From positions 3,596,001 through 3,660,000 of the forward strand of contig NZ_FO704550.1 of the NCBI RefSeq assembly GCF_000968195.1: DNA of 64,000 nucleotides, read 5' to 3'. This DNA comes from Xenorhabdus doucetiae. Its GTDB lineage: Bacteria; Pseudomonadota; Gammaproteobacteria; Enterobacterales; Enterobacteriaceae. This document shows, piece by piece, positions 49,767 to 58,450 of this stretch (the first letter of the stretch is position 1; every line of letters begins with the position of its first letter). Below the pieces are notes generated by a model. It had not been told where the DNA came from, ran no database searches, and saw only the letters and a list, made by a program, of their open reading frames with translations. The position numbers were made by a program, and so were the translations under genes.

Positions 49767-51545
49767 ATGGCTAAATATTCGGATGAATTAATCAAAGTGG
49801 CAAAGTCGCTCTACCTGCGCCGCTATACCCCGGCAGAGATTGCCGAAGAACTCAACCTGCCCAATCGGCGGATCATTTACTACTGGGCGGAAAAAGGGTG
49901 CTGGGCGGATATGCTCAGCCATGAAAGTGTGATTGAGGCAGTCAACCGCCGTATTGCCCTGCTCAGTGAACGTAATAATAAAAATGCGCTGGAGCTGGAC
50001 GAACTCGACCGCCTGATTGCCCATCATGTGAAATTGATGGCACAGGAGAATAAGCACCAAGAAAAGCTGGCTGAAATTAAGGTTCAGTCACAATCGGGCG
50101 GTGACGATGTGCCATCCGGTGACGGTGAGCCGAAGAAAAAGAAACGCCAGCGTAAAAATGATATTTCAGCGCTGACGGAAGAAGACTTCCAGACCTTTGT
50201 TGATGGCAATCTGTTTGGCTATCAGAAACACCTGCGCAACAACAAGCATAAGCAAATACGCAATATTTTAAAATCGCGCCAAATTGGGGCAACCTGGTAT
50301 TTTGCGTTTGAAGCTTTGGAAGATGCGGTACTAACGGGTAATCCGCAGATATTTATGTCCGCCTCCAAACCGCAGGCAGAAGTCTTCCGCTCCTATATTG
50401 TCAATTTTGCCGAGCAATTCTTTGGTGTAACACTGACGGGTAACCCAATACGCTTAAGCAATGGGGCTGAACTGCGTTTCTTATCCACCAATAAGAACAC
50501 CGCGCAATCTTACAACGGTCATTTATATTGTGATGAATACTTTTGGATACCTGATTTTAAGCACCTGAATGAAGTGGCTTCCGCAATGGCGACTATTGAG
50601 CAATGGCGTACCACTTATTTTTCAACCCCCAGTGCTAAAACGCATTCCGCCTACCCGTTCTGGACAGGTGATACATGGCGCGGCAACGATGCCAAACGTA
50701 AGAATGTGGCCTTTCCTGCTTTTGATGAATACCGCGATGGCGGACGCGATTGCCCTGATAGCCAGTGGCGTTATGTCATCACCATGGCCGATGCTATCAA
50801 AGGTGGGTATAACCTTGCCAATATCGACCGTCTACGCAACAAGTATAATGCTGACACCTTTAACATGCTCTATATGTGCGTATTTGTTGATAGCGGCGCA
50901 TCGGTCTTTAAATATCACCAACTGGAAAAATGCGGGGTTGAAGTCAGGCTGTGGGAAGACCACGCCCCCAACGCCCCGCGCCCCTTTGGTGAGCGTGAAG
51001 TCTGGGGCGGCTTCGACCCGGCACGCTCCGGTGATACCTCCACCTTTGTGATTGTCGCCCCGCCGCTGATGGCAGGCGAAGCCTTTCGGGTGCTCGCCAC
51101 GTTCTACTGGCAAGGCATGAACTGGAAGCATCAGGCGAAGCTGATTGAAGAGTTGTTCAAGCGTTATCGCTTTACCCATATCGGCATTGATACCACGGGG
51201 ATTGGGCACGGGGTCTATGAGATGGTACAGGACTTCGCCCCACGCCAGACGCAGGCTATCCACTACAGCCAGCAGAGCAAAAATCAACTGGTAATGAAGA
51301 TGATCGATGTGGTCAGTGAAGAACGCCTGGAATGGGATCAGGAACAAAAAGAAATCCTGGCCTCATTTCTGGCTATCCGGCACACCACCACGGGCAAAGG
51401 CGGTGCCATGACCTTTGTGGCCGACCGTTCACAGGAAACCGGGCACGCTGACGTGTTCTGGGCTATCGCCCACGCCCTGATGAACGAACCGTTAAATTAC
51501 GAGAAGAAACGCAAGTCTAAATATCAATTCCAAAAGGCCGCATAA
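49767..51545 (+). CDS. terminase large subunit, ATPase (gpP-like)
   Basis: 592 aa. An N-terminal HTH (YTPAEIAEELNLPNRRIIYY) precedes the ATPase motor (ILKSRQIGATWYFAFEALED, with Walker-like RQIGAT; YCDEYFW as Walker B) and a C-terminal nuclease-like domain (WGGFDPARSGDTSTFVIVAP; IGIDTTGIG). It packages DNA into proheads. Its stop overlaps the portal start. Confidence 0.9.
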   Translation: MAKYSDELIKVAKSLYLRRYTPAEIAEELNLPNRRIIYYWAEKGCWADMLSHESVIEAVNRRIALLSERNNKNALELDELDRLIAHHVKLMAQENKHQEKLAEIKVQSQSGGDDVPSGDGEPKKKKRQRKNDISALTEEDFQTFVDGNLFGYQKHLRNNKHKQIRNILKSRQIGATWYFAFEALEDAVLTGNPQIFMSASKPQAEVFRSYIVNFAEQFFGVTLTGNPIRLSNGAELRFLSTNKNTAQSYNGHLYCDEYFWIPDFKHLNEVASAMATIEQWRTTYFSTPSAKTHSAYPFWTGDTWRGNDAKRKNVAFPAFDEYRDGGRDCPDSQWRYVITMADAIKGGYNLANIDRLRNKYNADTFNMLYMCVFVDSGASVFKYHQLEKCGVEVRLWEDHAPNAPRPFGEREVWGGFDPARSGDTSTFVIVAPPLMAGEAFRVLATFYWQGMNWKHQAKLIEELFKRYRFTHIGIDTTGIGHGVYEMVQDFAPRQTQAIHYSQQSKNQLVMKMIDVVSEERLEWDQEQKEILASFLAIRHTTTGKGGAMTFVADRSQETGHADVFWAIAHALMNEPLNYEKKRKSKYQFQKAA

Positions 51546-52576
51546 TGAGCAAGAAGACGTTAAGGAAGACCGCCAAGGCAAAACAGCCCCAACCACAGCA
51601 ACGGAAAATGAGCCTGATCACGCTGGGCAAGCCGGAGCCGATACTGACGACCCAGACCGATTACCAGAAAATCTGGTATGACAATGATTATGACCATTAC
51701 ACGCTGCCGATTGACCGTTTGGCACTGGCGCAACTGACCAATATGAACGGGCAGCATGGCGGCGTGCTCTATGCCCGCCACAATATGATTGCCTCCGATT
51801 ACCTCGGCGGCGGCCTGAGCCATGAACAATTCAAGGCGGCCATGATGAACTTCCTGATTTTCGGCGATGTGGCCATCCTGAAAGTGTGCAACTTCTGGGG
51901 CGATGTGGTGAGACTGGACGTGTTGCCCTCGCTCTACCTGCGCCGCCGTAAGGACGGGGATTTTGTGGTCTTGCAGGAGGGTGAACCGTTGGTTTACACC
52001 CCGGACGAGGTTATTTTTATCAAGCAATATGATCCCCAGCAACAGGTTTACGGCCTGCCGGATTATATCGGCGGTATCCATGCTGCCTTGCTGAACTCGG
52101 AAGCCACCATATTCCGCCGCCGCTATTACCACAATGGTGCCCACACGGGCGGTATCATCTACACCAACGACCCGAATATCTCCGATGAAACCGAGGAAGA
52201 AATTATCTGGAAACTGCAACAAAGCAAGGGGATCGGCAATTTTGACACCCTGTTTGTGAATATTCCCAATGGCGACCCGGACGGCATCAAGTTTATTCCG
52301 GTCGGGGATATTTCCGCCAATGATGAGTTTGCCAATGTGAAAAGCATCAGTTCACAGGATGTGCTGACCGCCCACCGATTCCCGGCCGGACTGGCGGGCA
52401 TTATCCCGACCAACGTCGGCGGGTTGGGTGACCCGGAAAAAGCCCGTGATGCCTATCGCAAGGATGAAGTCATTCCCGTGCAAAATATGTTCATGAATGC
52501 GATAAACCGCCGCGATGTGCCAGAAATATTACACCTTCATTTCAAACAAGATAACGCAAGTTCGGGTGCAGAATGA
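51545..52576 (+). CDS. portal protein (gpQ-like)
   Basis: 343 aa. The P2 gpQ family is seen in LPIDRLALAQLTNMNGQHGG; YDPQQQVYGLPDYIGGIHAA; HRFPAGLAGIIPTNVGGLGD. It forms the dodecameric DNA entry vertex. It starts within the terminase stop and ends overlapping an ATG that opens the reading frame of ogr, so the operon reads P-Q-ogr. Confidence 0.9.
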   Translation: MSKKTLRKTAKAKQPQPQQRKMSLITLGKPEPILTTQTDYQKIWYDNDYDHYTLPIDRLALAQLTNMNGQHGGVLYARHNMIASDYLGGGLSHEQFKAAMMNFLIFGDVAILKVCNFWGDVVRLDVLPSLYLRRRKDGDFVVLQEGEPLVYTPDEVIFIKQYDPQQQVYGLPDYIGGIHAALLNSEATIFRRRYYHNGAHTGGIIYTNDPNISDETEEEIIWKLQQSKGIGNFDTLFVNIPNGDPDGIKFIPVGDISANDEFANVKSISSQDVLTAHRFPAGLAGIIPTNVGGLGDPEKARDAYRKDEVIPVQNMFMNAINRRDVPEILHLHFKQDNASSGAE

Positions 52577-52626
52577 GCAAGAAAATGGTAAAATCGAAGA
52601 AATTCGACACTTTTGGAATGAGGAAC

Positions 52627-52893
52627 ATGCGCGTATTAAAAATAACCTGCCCGGAGTGCGGCGCTAAGGCTGTCATTCGCAAAACCAACCGGATGCACCA
52701 CGAAATTGCAGATATTTATTGTGCCTGTGCGGATGTAGAGTGCGGCCATACGTTTGTGATGAATTTAACCTTTTCACACACTATCAGCCCCAGCGCAAAA
52801 ACAGGTGATATCCTGTTGCAGACTGTGATCAATAACCTCAATCCGCAACAGCGCCAGATGGCCTTAGATTTGTTGCAGAGCAGTGCCGCTTAA
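52627..52893 (+). CDS. Ogr/Delta-like zinc-finger late transcription activator
   Basis: 88 aa from MRVLKITCPECGAKAVIRKT; the zinc ligands are CPEC and CACADVEC about 22 residues later, then GHTFVMNLTFSHTISPS, the Ogr consensus. An in-frame ATG at 52573 overlaps the portal stop (ATGA) and is an alternative start by coupling. Ogr family proteins activate phage late promoters with RNA polymerase alpha. Lying within a late operon implies positive feedback. Confidence 0.82.
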   Translation: MRVLKITCPECGAKAVIRKTNRMHHEIADIYCACADVECGHTFVMNLTFSHTISPSAKTGDILLQTVINNLNPQQRQMALDLLQSSAA

Positions 52894-53079
52894 TGTTAAC
52901 CGTGAGCCACTATTGAGTGGCTTTTCTATTACCAGCTCCCCTTTAATCTGTTCCACCATTTCACCAACCCAATATAATGCCACCTGTCTGTCCCTATCAT
53001 TACAACCTTCCGAACCCCCAACTTTAGCAATTAATTCAATACGTTCCAAAAGAACAAATTTATCCAAAGAATCAAACAT
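52864..53079 (-). CDS. small phage protein, unknown function
   Basis: 71 aa from MFDSLDKFVLLERIELIAKV; GGAG is correctly spaced for this ATG, the second of a tandem pair. It contains the well-formed NDRDRQVALYWVGEMVEQIK. Its end overlaps the ogr end by 30 bp in the opposite direction. No domain recognised; acidic/helical. Convergent to ogr and after gpA on the same strand. Nothing else is seen in the 52894-53166 spacer. Confidence 0.5.
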   Translation of the reverse strand: MFDSLDKFVLLERIELIAKVGGSEGCNDRDRQVALYWVGEMVEQIKGELVIEKPLNSGSRLTLSGTALQQI

Positions 53080-53166
53080 CATAGCTCCATCATTTATAAT
53101 ACTGTATGCATGAACAGCCCAATAATATAATTAGCAATTGAATTAATTTCATTAAGAAATAGTAAG

Positions 53167-55479
53167 TTATGTGATTAATGTAGTATTTTCAGATATTCCC
53201 TGCAAAATACCCGGCTGATGGCCTTTTAGTTCGCCATTATTTTCTTTATTATTCATACTGATAGATGGAATTTTACTTACCCTGTCCAGCAGTGATTTTG
53301 TTCTTTCTGTATACGGCGGCTTGGCTTTGACGATTTGGCCAAACATCGATAAGCGATAGCGCTGACCCTCTACCGTCATACTGCTCCCCCTGATTAAGGC
53401 CTGCGCTAAACCCTCACTCATTTCTAAGTCCTGAAAATTAGCCGATTCCTGCACCCGTTTTACCTGTTCTGGCTGACTCAGTTGCAGCCAACCGTGGTAA
53501 AACTCATCCAGACACAGGTCACTTTTTTGTATAGCCTTATCAATTGTACAGTGTGCCACCGTACAGTTATTGACAGAACTCCTAGGCGGTGCGGACGCAC
53601 CGCTAAAACCCGCCTCCGCTGTCGCTTCGGCCAACTTCGGCACAATCTTCCAGCTCTTCAACCGGGTTAATATCGGCGTATCCATCCCGACAAAAGGCGA
53701 GAAAACCCCCTTAATCCGGATCACATCTTCCCCGTGGGCGTTGGTTTCCTGCTCAGTTTCATACCACAGGCGGGCAACCAAATCTTCCCGGCGAACAAAA
53801 GGCCCACCCTGTGCATTGATATAATTTGCCCAGTCCCCGTTATCCGCAGCATCATGCACGGCGGCGAACTCCACACTTAAACCCATGGCTGTCTCATGAT
53901 CGGCCATCCGGCGTAACTCACGGTAAACTGTCACAGGTGCACCACCGACAAATTGAAACTGGCGAATGCGCCAACGCGCCGCCCAGGCACTGGCTGCTAT
54001 AGCGGCGTCTTTAATGGGGCGGTTGCTTTCATCATCCAGCTCGTCGTCCATCGCGTAGCCATCAATATTCTTAGAAATGTATTTAGCTACATACCCGGTC
54101 GCAGACCCCTTTTGCGGATCAATCACCTCAGCATGGAAGCGGGCTTTCATGGCTTTTTCAGTGCGTAATTCGGCACCGTCTTCTTGAAAGGCATAATGGC
54201 GCAAAATTTCACGTATCTGCTCAGCTTGTTCGGGGCGCATAAAAAACAGCATATGCCAGTGCGGCGTGCCATCATGATGAGGTTCAGCCACGCGGATGCC
54301 AAAGATACGCAAATTATCACGGTGTAATTTAGCCCTGACCTTTGCCCAGACACCGCTTAAATACTTCTGGGTGTCTGCCGGGCTGCTGCCGTTCCACTTG
54401 CGGTTGCGGTGTCCGTGGCGGGTTGTGGCGTGATATTTAGAGGGCGCAGTTAACGTATAGAATTCAGCGACGTAACCCAGTTCATTGCAAATATTTTCAA
54501 AGCCGCGAATACGCACCATCATTTCAGTACGGCGGATCGCCGGGTTAGCCACACTGCCATAATATTTATCAATCAGGCTGATGCGGTTCCCTTCTTCATC
54601 TTCCAGCTCCATGGACTTGATAAATTCTTTGGTACGGTGCTTTTGCTCTTTCCATTCGGCAATGGTCATCTTGCTGGCGTAGATACTGGCTTGCTTGCTG
54701 ACGCGGTTGATGGATATCTGCAAATGCTCGCGCCACTCGGCCGCCAGACGGCGCAAGCGGCCTAACCACCATTTATCCGAGGTCATACGGGAAATAGCAG
54801 CGATAGCCTCAGTTTCAGCAAAAAAGCGGCCTGTCAGCTTATCCCAGTAAGGGGCAGGCTGGCGATAAGCTTTAGTGATCGCCGCCGCGCGCAGATATAA
54901 AGCATACGCCCTTTTCAGATCGCTTTCTTCCGGCCTTTCACTCGCGACGGTTTCCAACTTCTGAAGGACAAATTGAGCAATATCACTCGACAGTAACTCG
55001 ATATCTTCCCTTTTCATATCCGGAATGCGGTTAAACCGATCCCGATAAAACGCGTTATCCGCCTCAACTTCTTGGATCTGGTAGCGCTCGGTCACCAAAT
55101 TGACGCGGGGTAAGATGCGTTCGAGGACTGTCTTAGACAAAAAAGCCTCGGCACGGTAAAGCCCTTGCTCCTTTTCTAAAACACTCGCTTTGTAATGGAC
55201 ATCAAGGCGGACAACTCTGGGCTGATTTTTAAGCTCGCACAATAAGTCCTGAATATGGGCACGCGCTTTATGCTCCTTTGCAAGCACGCGGCACTCTTCT
55301 TCCTTCTGGTATTGCTCGGCATAAGTCGGGAACGGCCTTGTTATCGGCTGGATAGGTTTATCCCACGGTAAAGAAACGCACGCAGCCAGAGCTGCATTTT
55401 GTGGCATCTCTGGCTGGAATTTGCTGCGTTGGCGGCGCGGTTGGGATTGTGTGCCGCTGTTTTCTGGTACGGGGTTCAC
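53167..55479 (-). CDS. phage replication initiator, HUH endonuclease (gpA-like)
   Basis: 770 aa. P2 gpA-type rolling-circle initiator. The HUH motif is PHWHMLFF (His407 and His409), and the catalytic tyrosine pair lies in YVAKYISKN (Tyr463, Tyr467). The N-terminal half is helical (LLSSDIAQFVLQKLETVASE). The protein nicks the origin, commonly inside its own gene in P2, and attaches to the 5' end. It overlaps the upstream small gene by 4 bp (ATGA), placing it at the end of the early operon. Confidence 0.92.
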   Translation of the reverse strand: MNPVPENSGTQSQPRRQRSKFQPEMPQNAALAACVSLPWDKPIQPITRPFPTYAEQYQKEEECRVLAKEHKARAHIQDLLCELKNQPRVVRLDVHYKASVLEKEQGLYRAEAFLSKTVLERILPRVNLVTERYQIQEVEADNAFYRDRFNRIPDMKREDIELLSSDIAQFVLQKLETVASERPEESDLKRAYALYLRAAAITKAYRQPAPYWDKLTGRFFAETEAIAAISRMTSDKWWLGRLRRLAAEWREHLQISINRVSKQASIYASKMTIAEWKEQKHRTKEFIKSMELEDEEGNRISLIDKYYGSVANPAIRRTEMMVRIRGFENICNELGYVAEFYTLTAPSKYHATTRHGHRNRKWNGSSPADTQKYLSGVWAKVRAKLHRDNLRIFGIRVAEPHHDGTPHWHMLFFMRPEQAEQIREILRHYAFQEDGAELRTEKAMKARFHAEVIDPQKGSATGYVAKYISKNIDGYAMDDELDDESNRPIKDAAIAASAWAARWRIRQFQFVGGAPVTVYRELRRMADHETAMGLSVEFAAVHDAADNGDWANYINAQGGPFVRREDLVARLWYETEQETNAHGEDVIRIKGVFSPFVGMDTPILTRLKSWKIVPKLAEATAEAGFSGASAPPRSSVNNCTVAHCTIDKAIQKSDLCLDEFYHGWLQLSQPEQVKRVQESANFQDLEMSEGLAQALIRGSSMTVEGQRYRLSMFGQIVKAKPPYTERTKSLLDRVSKIPSISMNNKENNGELKGHQPGILQGISENTTLIT

Positions 55480-55943
55480 TCACAAACCCCGGCAGACACT
55501 GAGCGACGTGCATCATATGCGGCAATCACGTGATCAGCAGAATCAAAAAAATGCTCAGGTGTTAATAATGAATATGCATAAACTAACACATTGATTTCAT
55601 CGCTCGTGTTGATTCTGCTATGAAAATGATGAACGTCATCAATTAGCACAGTGATTCGGCATCCAATATCATCAAGCCAATCCCATCCATCTTCCCGAGA
55701 AAGTACGACATAATCCCCTTTTTTAAAGCGGGTAGGAAAATGCTGATTATCAAAAAAGCTTTCAATACCAAAAAAGCTTTCAACACCTAGACTTTCACTA
55801 ACAAAAGAGTTTCTGAATTTTTCTAACGCTTCTAAATTAAAATCGTTACCATTGCCATTTATAACGCCAATACAATCGTATTGATTATTTATGATGATAG
55901 AGAAGGATTTTTCATCAAGGTTAACAAAGTGAAGATTAGCCAT
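55476..55943 (-). CDS. phage early protein of unknown function
   Basis: 155 aa beginning MANLHFVNLDEKSFSIIINN. It has a short internal duplication (GVESFFGIESFF), KKGDYVVLSREDGWDWL and VLIDDVHHFHS. No family recognised. It lies between the TraR/DksA-like gene and gpA, joined to gpA by an ATGA overlap, so replication-related or host-takeover roles are possible but unproven. Its AT-rich codon use is like the neighbouring early genes. Confidence 0.65.
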   Translation of the reverse strand: MANLHFVNLDEKSFSIIINNQYDCIGVINGNGNDFNLEALEKFRNSFVSESLGVESFFGIESFFDNQHFPTRFKKGDYVVLSREDGWDWLDDIGCRITVLIDDVHHFHSRINTSDEINVLVYAYSLLTPEHFFDSADHVIAAYDARRSVSAGVCE

Positions 55944-55944
55944 C

Positions 55945-56166
55945 TTATATACTCCGATAATGTTTATTAATTAACTCAAAATCATTCTGGCAATCAACAC
56001 AGCGAGAACAACCAATAACTTCAGTACGGCGTATTTCCGGAATTGCTTCGCCGCAATCTTCACATTCAAACGCTGAACTACTGACAGGACGGTTTACATG
56101 CTCTGCGATCCTGCGTTCCAGTACTTTTTCTGCGTGCTGGCAAGCACGATCAATCACATCAAACAT
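55945..56166 (-). CDS. TraR/DksA-family zinc-finger protein
   Basis: 73 aa from MFDVIDRACQHAEKVLERRI; a longer in-frame reading is not favoured. Four cysteines form CEDCGEAIPEIRRTEVIGCS then RCVDC, the DksA/TraR zinc motif. Small phage members bind RNA polymerase secondary channel and mimic DksA/ppGpp. Overlaps the upstream small gene by 8 bp. Confidence 0.85.
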   Translation of the reverse strand: MFDVIDRACQHAEKVLERRIAEHVNRPVSSSAFECEDCGEAIPEIRRTEVIGCSRCVDCQNDFELINKHYRSI

Positions 56167-56362
56167 AACTCCACTCCTGTGCTTGACGGTTGATGCTTTC
56201 GGATTCACTTTGCAGAAGTTCGGCACTGGCGGAATATTCCATTTTGTTTTTCAAAACATACGTTGACAATTTGTCTAAACGGGATGAATACCAATCGGCA
56301 TAATGCTTGCGTTCATCCTCCCGGACTTGTTTTATTAACTGTTCAATATTTATATTTTCCAT
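56159..56362 (-). CDS. small phage early protein
   Basis: 67 aa, MENINIEQLIKQVREDERKH at the start, then DWYSSRLDKLSTYVLKNKME. It is a charged helical protein, possibly coiled. It overlaps the TraR-like start by 8 bp, supporting real translation. Function unknown. Confidence 0.6.
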   Translation of the reverse strand: MENINIEQLIKQVREDERKHYADWYSSRLDKLSTYVLKNKMEYSASAELLQSESESINRQAQEWSYV

Positions 56363-56441
56363 TTATTCATTTCCTGTTTTTAGATAAAAAGAATCCCTGA
56401 CGTGTTGACGCCATTAAAATTAAATCGGTCATTATTGTTAT

Positions 56442-56798
56442 TTAATTGGGCAACGATAACTTACTTGGCAATAATGGACTTGCTGCCCTAATTAAGTTTA
56501 TTGCCCGTATCAGGCTACACATTTCTTCACGGGTGAATTGATTTAATTCCAACTCATGCCGTTCTGTGGGAATGTAGGCAAGATAGAAAATAGCCGCTAA
56601 AAAACGCTTATTATCCGCGTAGTGCGCATTGCGTTTATTGCGCATTTCATCAACAAAGAGCGTCAACTCTTTATTATCAGACGACTTAAAGACTTCCGCT
56701 TTGAGTTTAGCGACTGAATTTAAACCATTAACGCGCATTTCAAAGGGCATCTCGACAGCACGTTGTTCTGTTGATTCAAAATGGTATTCGGTGTTCAT
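56442..56798 (-). CDS. phage early protein, possibly DUF5347 family
   Basis: 118 aa. It begins MNTEYHFESTEQRAVEMPFE, then VFKSSDNKELTLFVDEMRNK and RFLAAIFYLAYIPTERHELE. I think this is the DUF5347-type small phage protein, but I am not certain. The start follows the stop of the 46-aa membrane gene directly. Function unknown. Confidence 0.6.
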   Translation of the reverse strand: MNTEYHFESTEQRAVEMPFEMRVNGLNSVAKLKAEVFKSSDNKELTLFVDEMRNKRNAHYADNKRFLAAIFYLAYIPTERHELELNQFTREEMCSLIRAINLIRAASPLLPSKLSLPN

Positions 56799-56939
56799 TT
56801 AAACCTCACGAATAAGAAACAGAATAAAATAAGCAACGGAGCATAAGACAATGGGAAAAATAAATCCGTCACTTTGCTTTGTATGAAACGACTTACTGGT
56901 TAGTTTGTACTGGTGCTGCTGTTGCTTTAACGCATTCAT
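56799..56939 (-). CDS. 46-aa single-pass phage membrane protein
   Basis: Too short for usual ORF cut-offs. It reads MNALKQQQHQYKLTSKSF, then HTKQSDGFIFPIVLC and SVAYFILFLIREV. GAGG is six bases upstream of the ATG, and its TAA directly abuts the next gene start, so coding is likely. The basic, Gln-rich N-terminus is followed by one hydrophobic helix, residues 26-43. A small membrane protein in a CII-controlled early operon could act in superinfection exclusion; that is speculation. Confidence 0.65.
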   Translation of the reverse strand: MNALKQQQHQYKLTSKSFHTKQSDGFIFPIVLCSVAYFILFLIREV

Positions 56940-56946
56940 GCTGACC

Positions 56947-57456
56947 TCAGACTAACGATGCGCCCATCCCTGCCACTGCATCAACCGCCGAATTAAACGC
57001 AGGGTTTGAGTGCAATCTTGATGATATGGTTACACCCGCCAAGGTTAATAACCGGACTGCGTTATTAACCGTCTTCTTAAACTCCGCCACACGGGTGTAA
57101 GTAAGACGCTCACCCGAAACAGCCTCACTTGCCAGCTTGCCCACTTCTGCCGTTGCTCCTAATAAATAGCCTGGCATGTTGGCTTCACAAACTTCATTAA
57201 CCGGCACAGATGGCTGACACTGTAATTGCTCCAGTAGACCATCCAAAAGGGAGGCGTCTTCTGTCACATCCGTTAACTTCATCAAGTCAACACAAGTCAG
57301 CATGTGAGGCTGCTCAGGGTTCAATTTATTTCGCAGAATTTGCGGAGTTAATCCGATAGCTTCCGCGATTTGTACTAAGCTACCTTTATGCGTATTGGAG
57401 AACGCACGACACGCATTATCAAAGTGCGATTGTTTGGAAACGCGATAATCAAACAT
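56947..57456 (-). CDS. phage regulatory protein CII family
   Basis: 169 aa beginning MFDYRVSKQSHFDNACRAFS. It matches the P2-like CII family (PF06892 type) by KGSLVQIAEAIGLTPQILRN, an HTH, with KLNPEQPHMLTCVDLMKLT. The 186 CII activates establishment transcription of CI. It sits behind the Cox/Apl-like gene in the early lytic operon. Confidence 0.88.
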   Translation of the reverse strand: MFDYRVSKQSHFDNACRAFSNTHKGSLVQIAEAIGLTPQILRNKLNPEQPHMLTCVDLMKLTDVTEDASLLDGLLEQLQCQPSVPVNEVCEANMPGYLLGATAEVGKLASEAVSGERLTYTRVAEFKKTVNNAVRLLTLAGVTISSRLHSNPAFNSAVDAVAGMGASLV

Positions 57457-57486
57457 GTTGCATCCTTATGATTCACATAAAATGAA

Positions 57487-57750
57487 TCAATCACCAATAA
57501 CGAGTTGAAAGCGAGAATGACCGAACGCCTTACGCAACTGTTCTTCTTTCCAGCGTGCGTAATAGATGCGAATGGGACCACCTGCTTTTTTTTTCCCTTT
57601 GCGGATAACTCGCGGCTCAATTGGTAAGCGAGGGTTATCGCCAGTAGACCAGCGGTAGGCGGTGCGTTCAGAAACCCCCTCAAGGAATGCGAATTCTTGA
57701 AGAGAAACGACAGGAGCAGGTATTTTAATGATTGCGGTTTCAGAAGCCAT
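57487..57750 (-). CDS. Cox/Apl-like DNA-binding regulator and excisionase
   Basis: 87 aa from MASETAIIKIPAPVVSLQEF; an in-frame ATG eight codons upstream is less likely. It has a winged-HTH/MerR-like reading SLQEFAFLEGVSERTAYRWS followed by a basic stretch (RVIRKGKKKAGGPIRIYYAR). It is the first gene transcribed from the early promoter and faces CI, as 186 Apl, HP1 Cox and P2 Cox do. The 10-bp-phased TTGCC array next to it is a likely target. Confidence 0.78.
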   Translation of the reverse strand: MASETAIIKIPAPVVSLQEFAFLEGVSERTAYRWSTGDNPRLPIEPRVIRKGKKKAGGPIRIYYARWKEEQLRKAFGHSRFQLVIGD

Positions 57751-57789
57751 ATTGCATGATCCCCATTTTGACATTATTTACAATTAATG

Positions 57790-57823
57790 TGCCTTTATTT
57801 GCCAATGATTGCCATTAATTGCC
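57790..57823. promoter_or_regulatory. phased TTGCC operator array in the lysogeny switch
   Basis: TGCC recurs at exactly 57790, 57800, 57810 and 57820, a 10-bp repeat. The core reads TTTGCCAATGATTGCCATTA. It lies at the start of the early transcript, between the cox-like and CI genes. Repeated sites of this kind are used by Apl and Cox to repress and to bend DNA. Confidence 0.7.
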
Positions 57824-57825
57824 TA

Positions 57826-57854
57826 ACTATATCTCCATATTGAGTAACTGTAAA
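57826..57854 (-). promoter_or_regulatory. early lytic promoter (pR-like)
   Basis: On the minus strand TTTACA (57854-57849) and TATAGT (57831-57826) are 17 bp apart, a good sigma-70 promoter reading into the cox-like gene. The start would be about 57819, inside the phased TTGCC array, and CI would be expected to repress it. No equally clear promoter for CI was found. Confidence 0.7.
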
Positions 57855-57868
57855 TAGGTTTTATCGAA

Positions 57869-58450
57869 ATGAGAATTGATTCTTTAGGGTGGAGCAACAT
57901 AGACGTTCTGGATCGAATCTGCATGGCGTATGGATTTTCTCAAAAAATTCAATTAGCTAACCACTTCGACATAGCATCTAGCTCTCTGTCTAACAGATAT
58001 ACTCGTGGTGCTATCTCTTATGACTTTGCAGCACATTGCGCATTAGAAACTGGAGCAAGTCTTAAATGGTTATTGACAGGAGAAGGACAGCAATTCGATG
58101 GAAAATCTTCATCAGTAGACACTAAAAAACTTGAAGCTTTCACATTAAGTGAAGAAATCCTCAAAAGCGAGGATTCTCTTAGTATTGATGGCCATTTTTT
58201 TTCGAAACCCTTATCCAAAGGAATAGCTGTTCGTACAGATGGAAAGCTTTATTTTATCGATAAAGCAGCATCAATGTCCGACGGTATGTGGTTGGTCGAT
58301 ATTGAAGGAGCTATTAGTATTCGTGAGTTGACTAAATTACCGGGTAAAAAGTTACATATAGCAGGCGGCAAAGTACCTTTTGAATGTAGTATTGATGATA
58401 TAAAAACATTGGGTCGGGTTGTGGGTATATATAGTGAGATTAATCAATGA
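57869..58450 (+). CDS. phage repressor CI
   Basis: 193 aa. The N-terminal DNA-binding domain is DVLDRICMAYGFSQKIQLAN and the following HFDIASSSLSNRYTRG (residues about 11-50); then ETGASLKWLLTGEG, diagnostic of the 186/P2-type CI family. The C-terminal half (FIDKAASMSDGMWLVDIEGA) is an S24-like oligomerisation fold, apparently without an autoprotease Ser-Lys pair. It maintains lysogeny, and its stop overlaps the integrase ATG. Confidence 0.88.
   Translation: MRIDSLGWSNIDVLDRICMAYGFSQKIQLANHFDIASSSLSNRYTRGAISYDFAAHCALETGASLKWLLTGEGQQFDGKSSSVDTKKLEAFTLSEEILKSEDSLSIDGHFFSKPLSKGIAVRTDGKLYFIDKAASMSDGMWLVDIEGAISIRELTKLPGKKLHIAGGKVPFECSIDDIKTLGRVVGIYSEINQ

Noticed and set aside
50832..51347. 171-codon minus-strand ORF opposite the terminase gene
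   Set aside because: Antisense shadow within a conserved terminase; no ribosome site.
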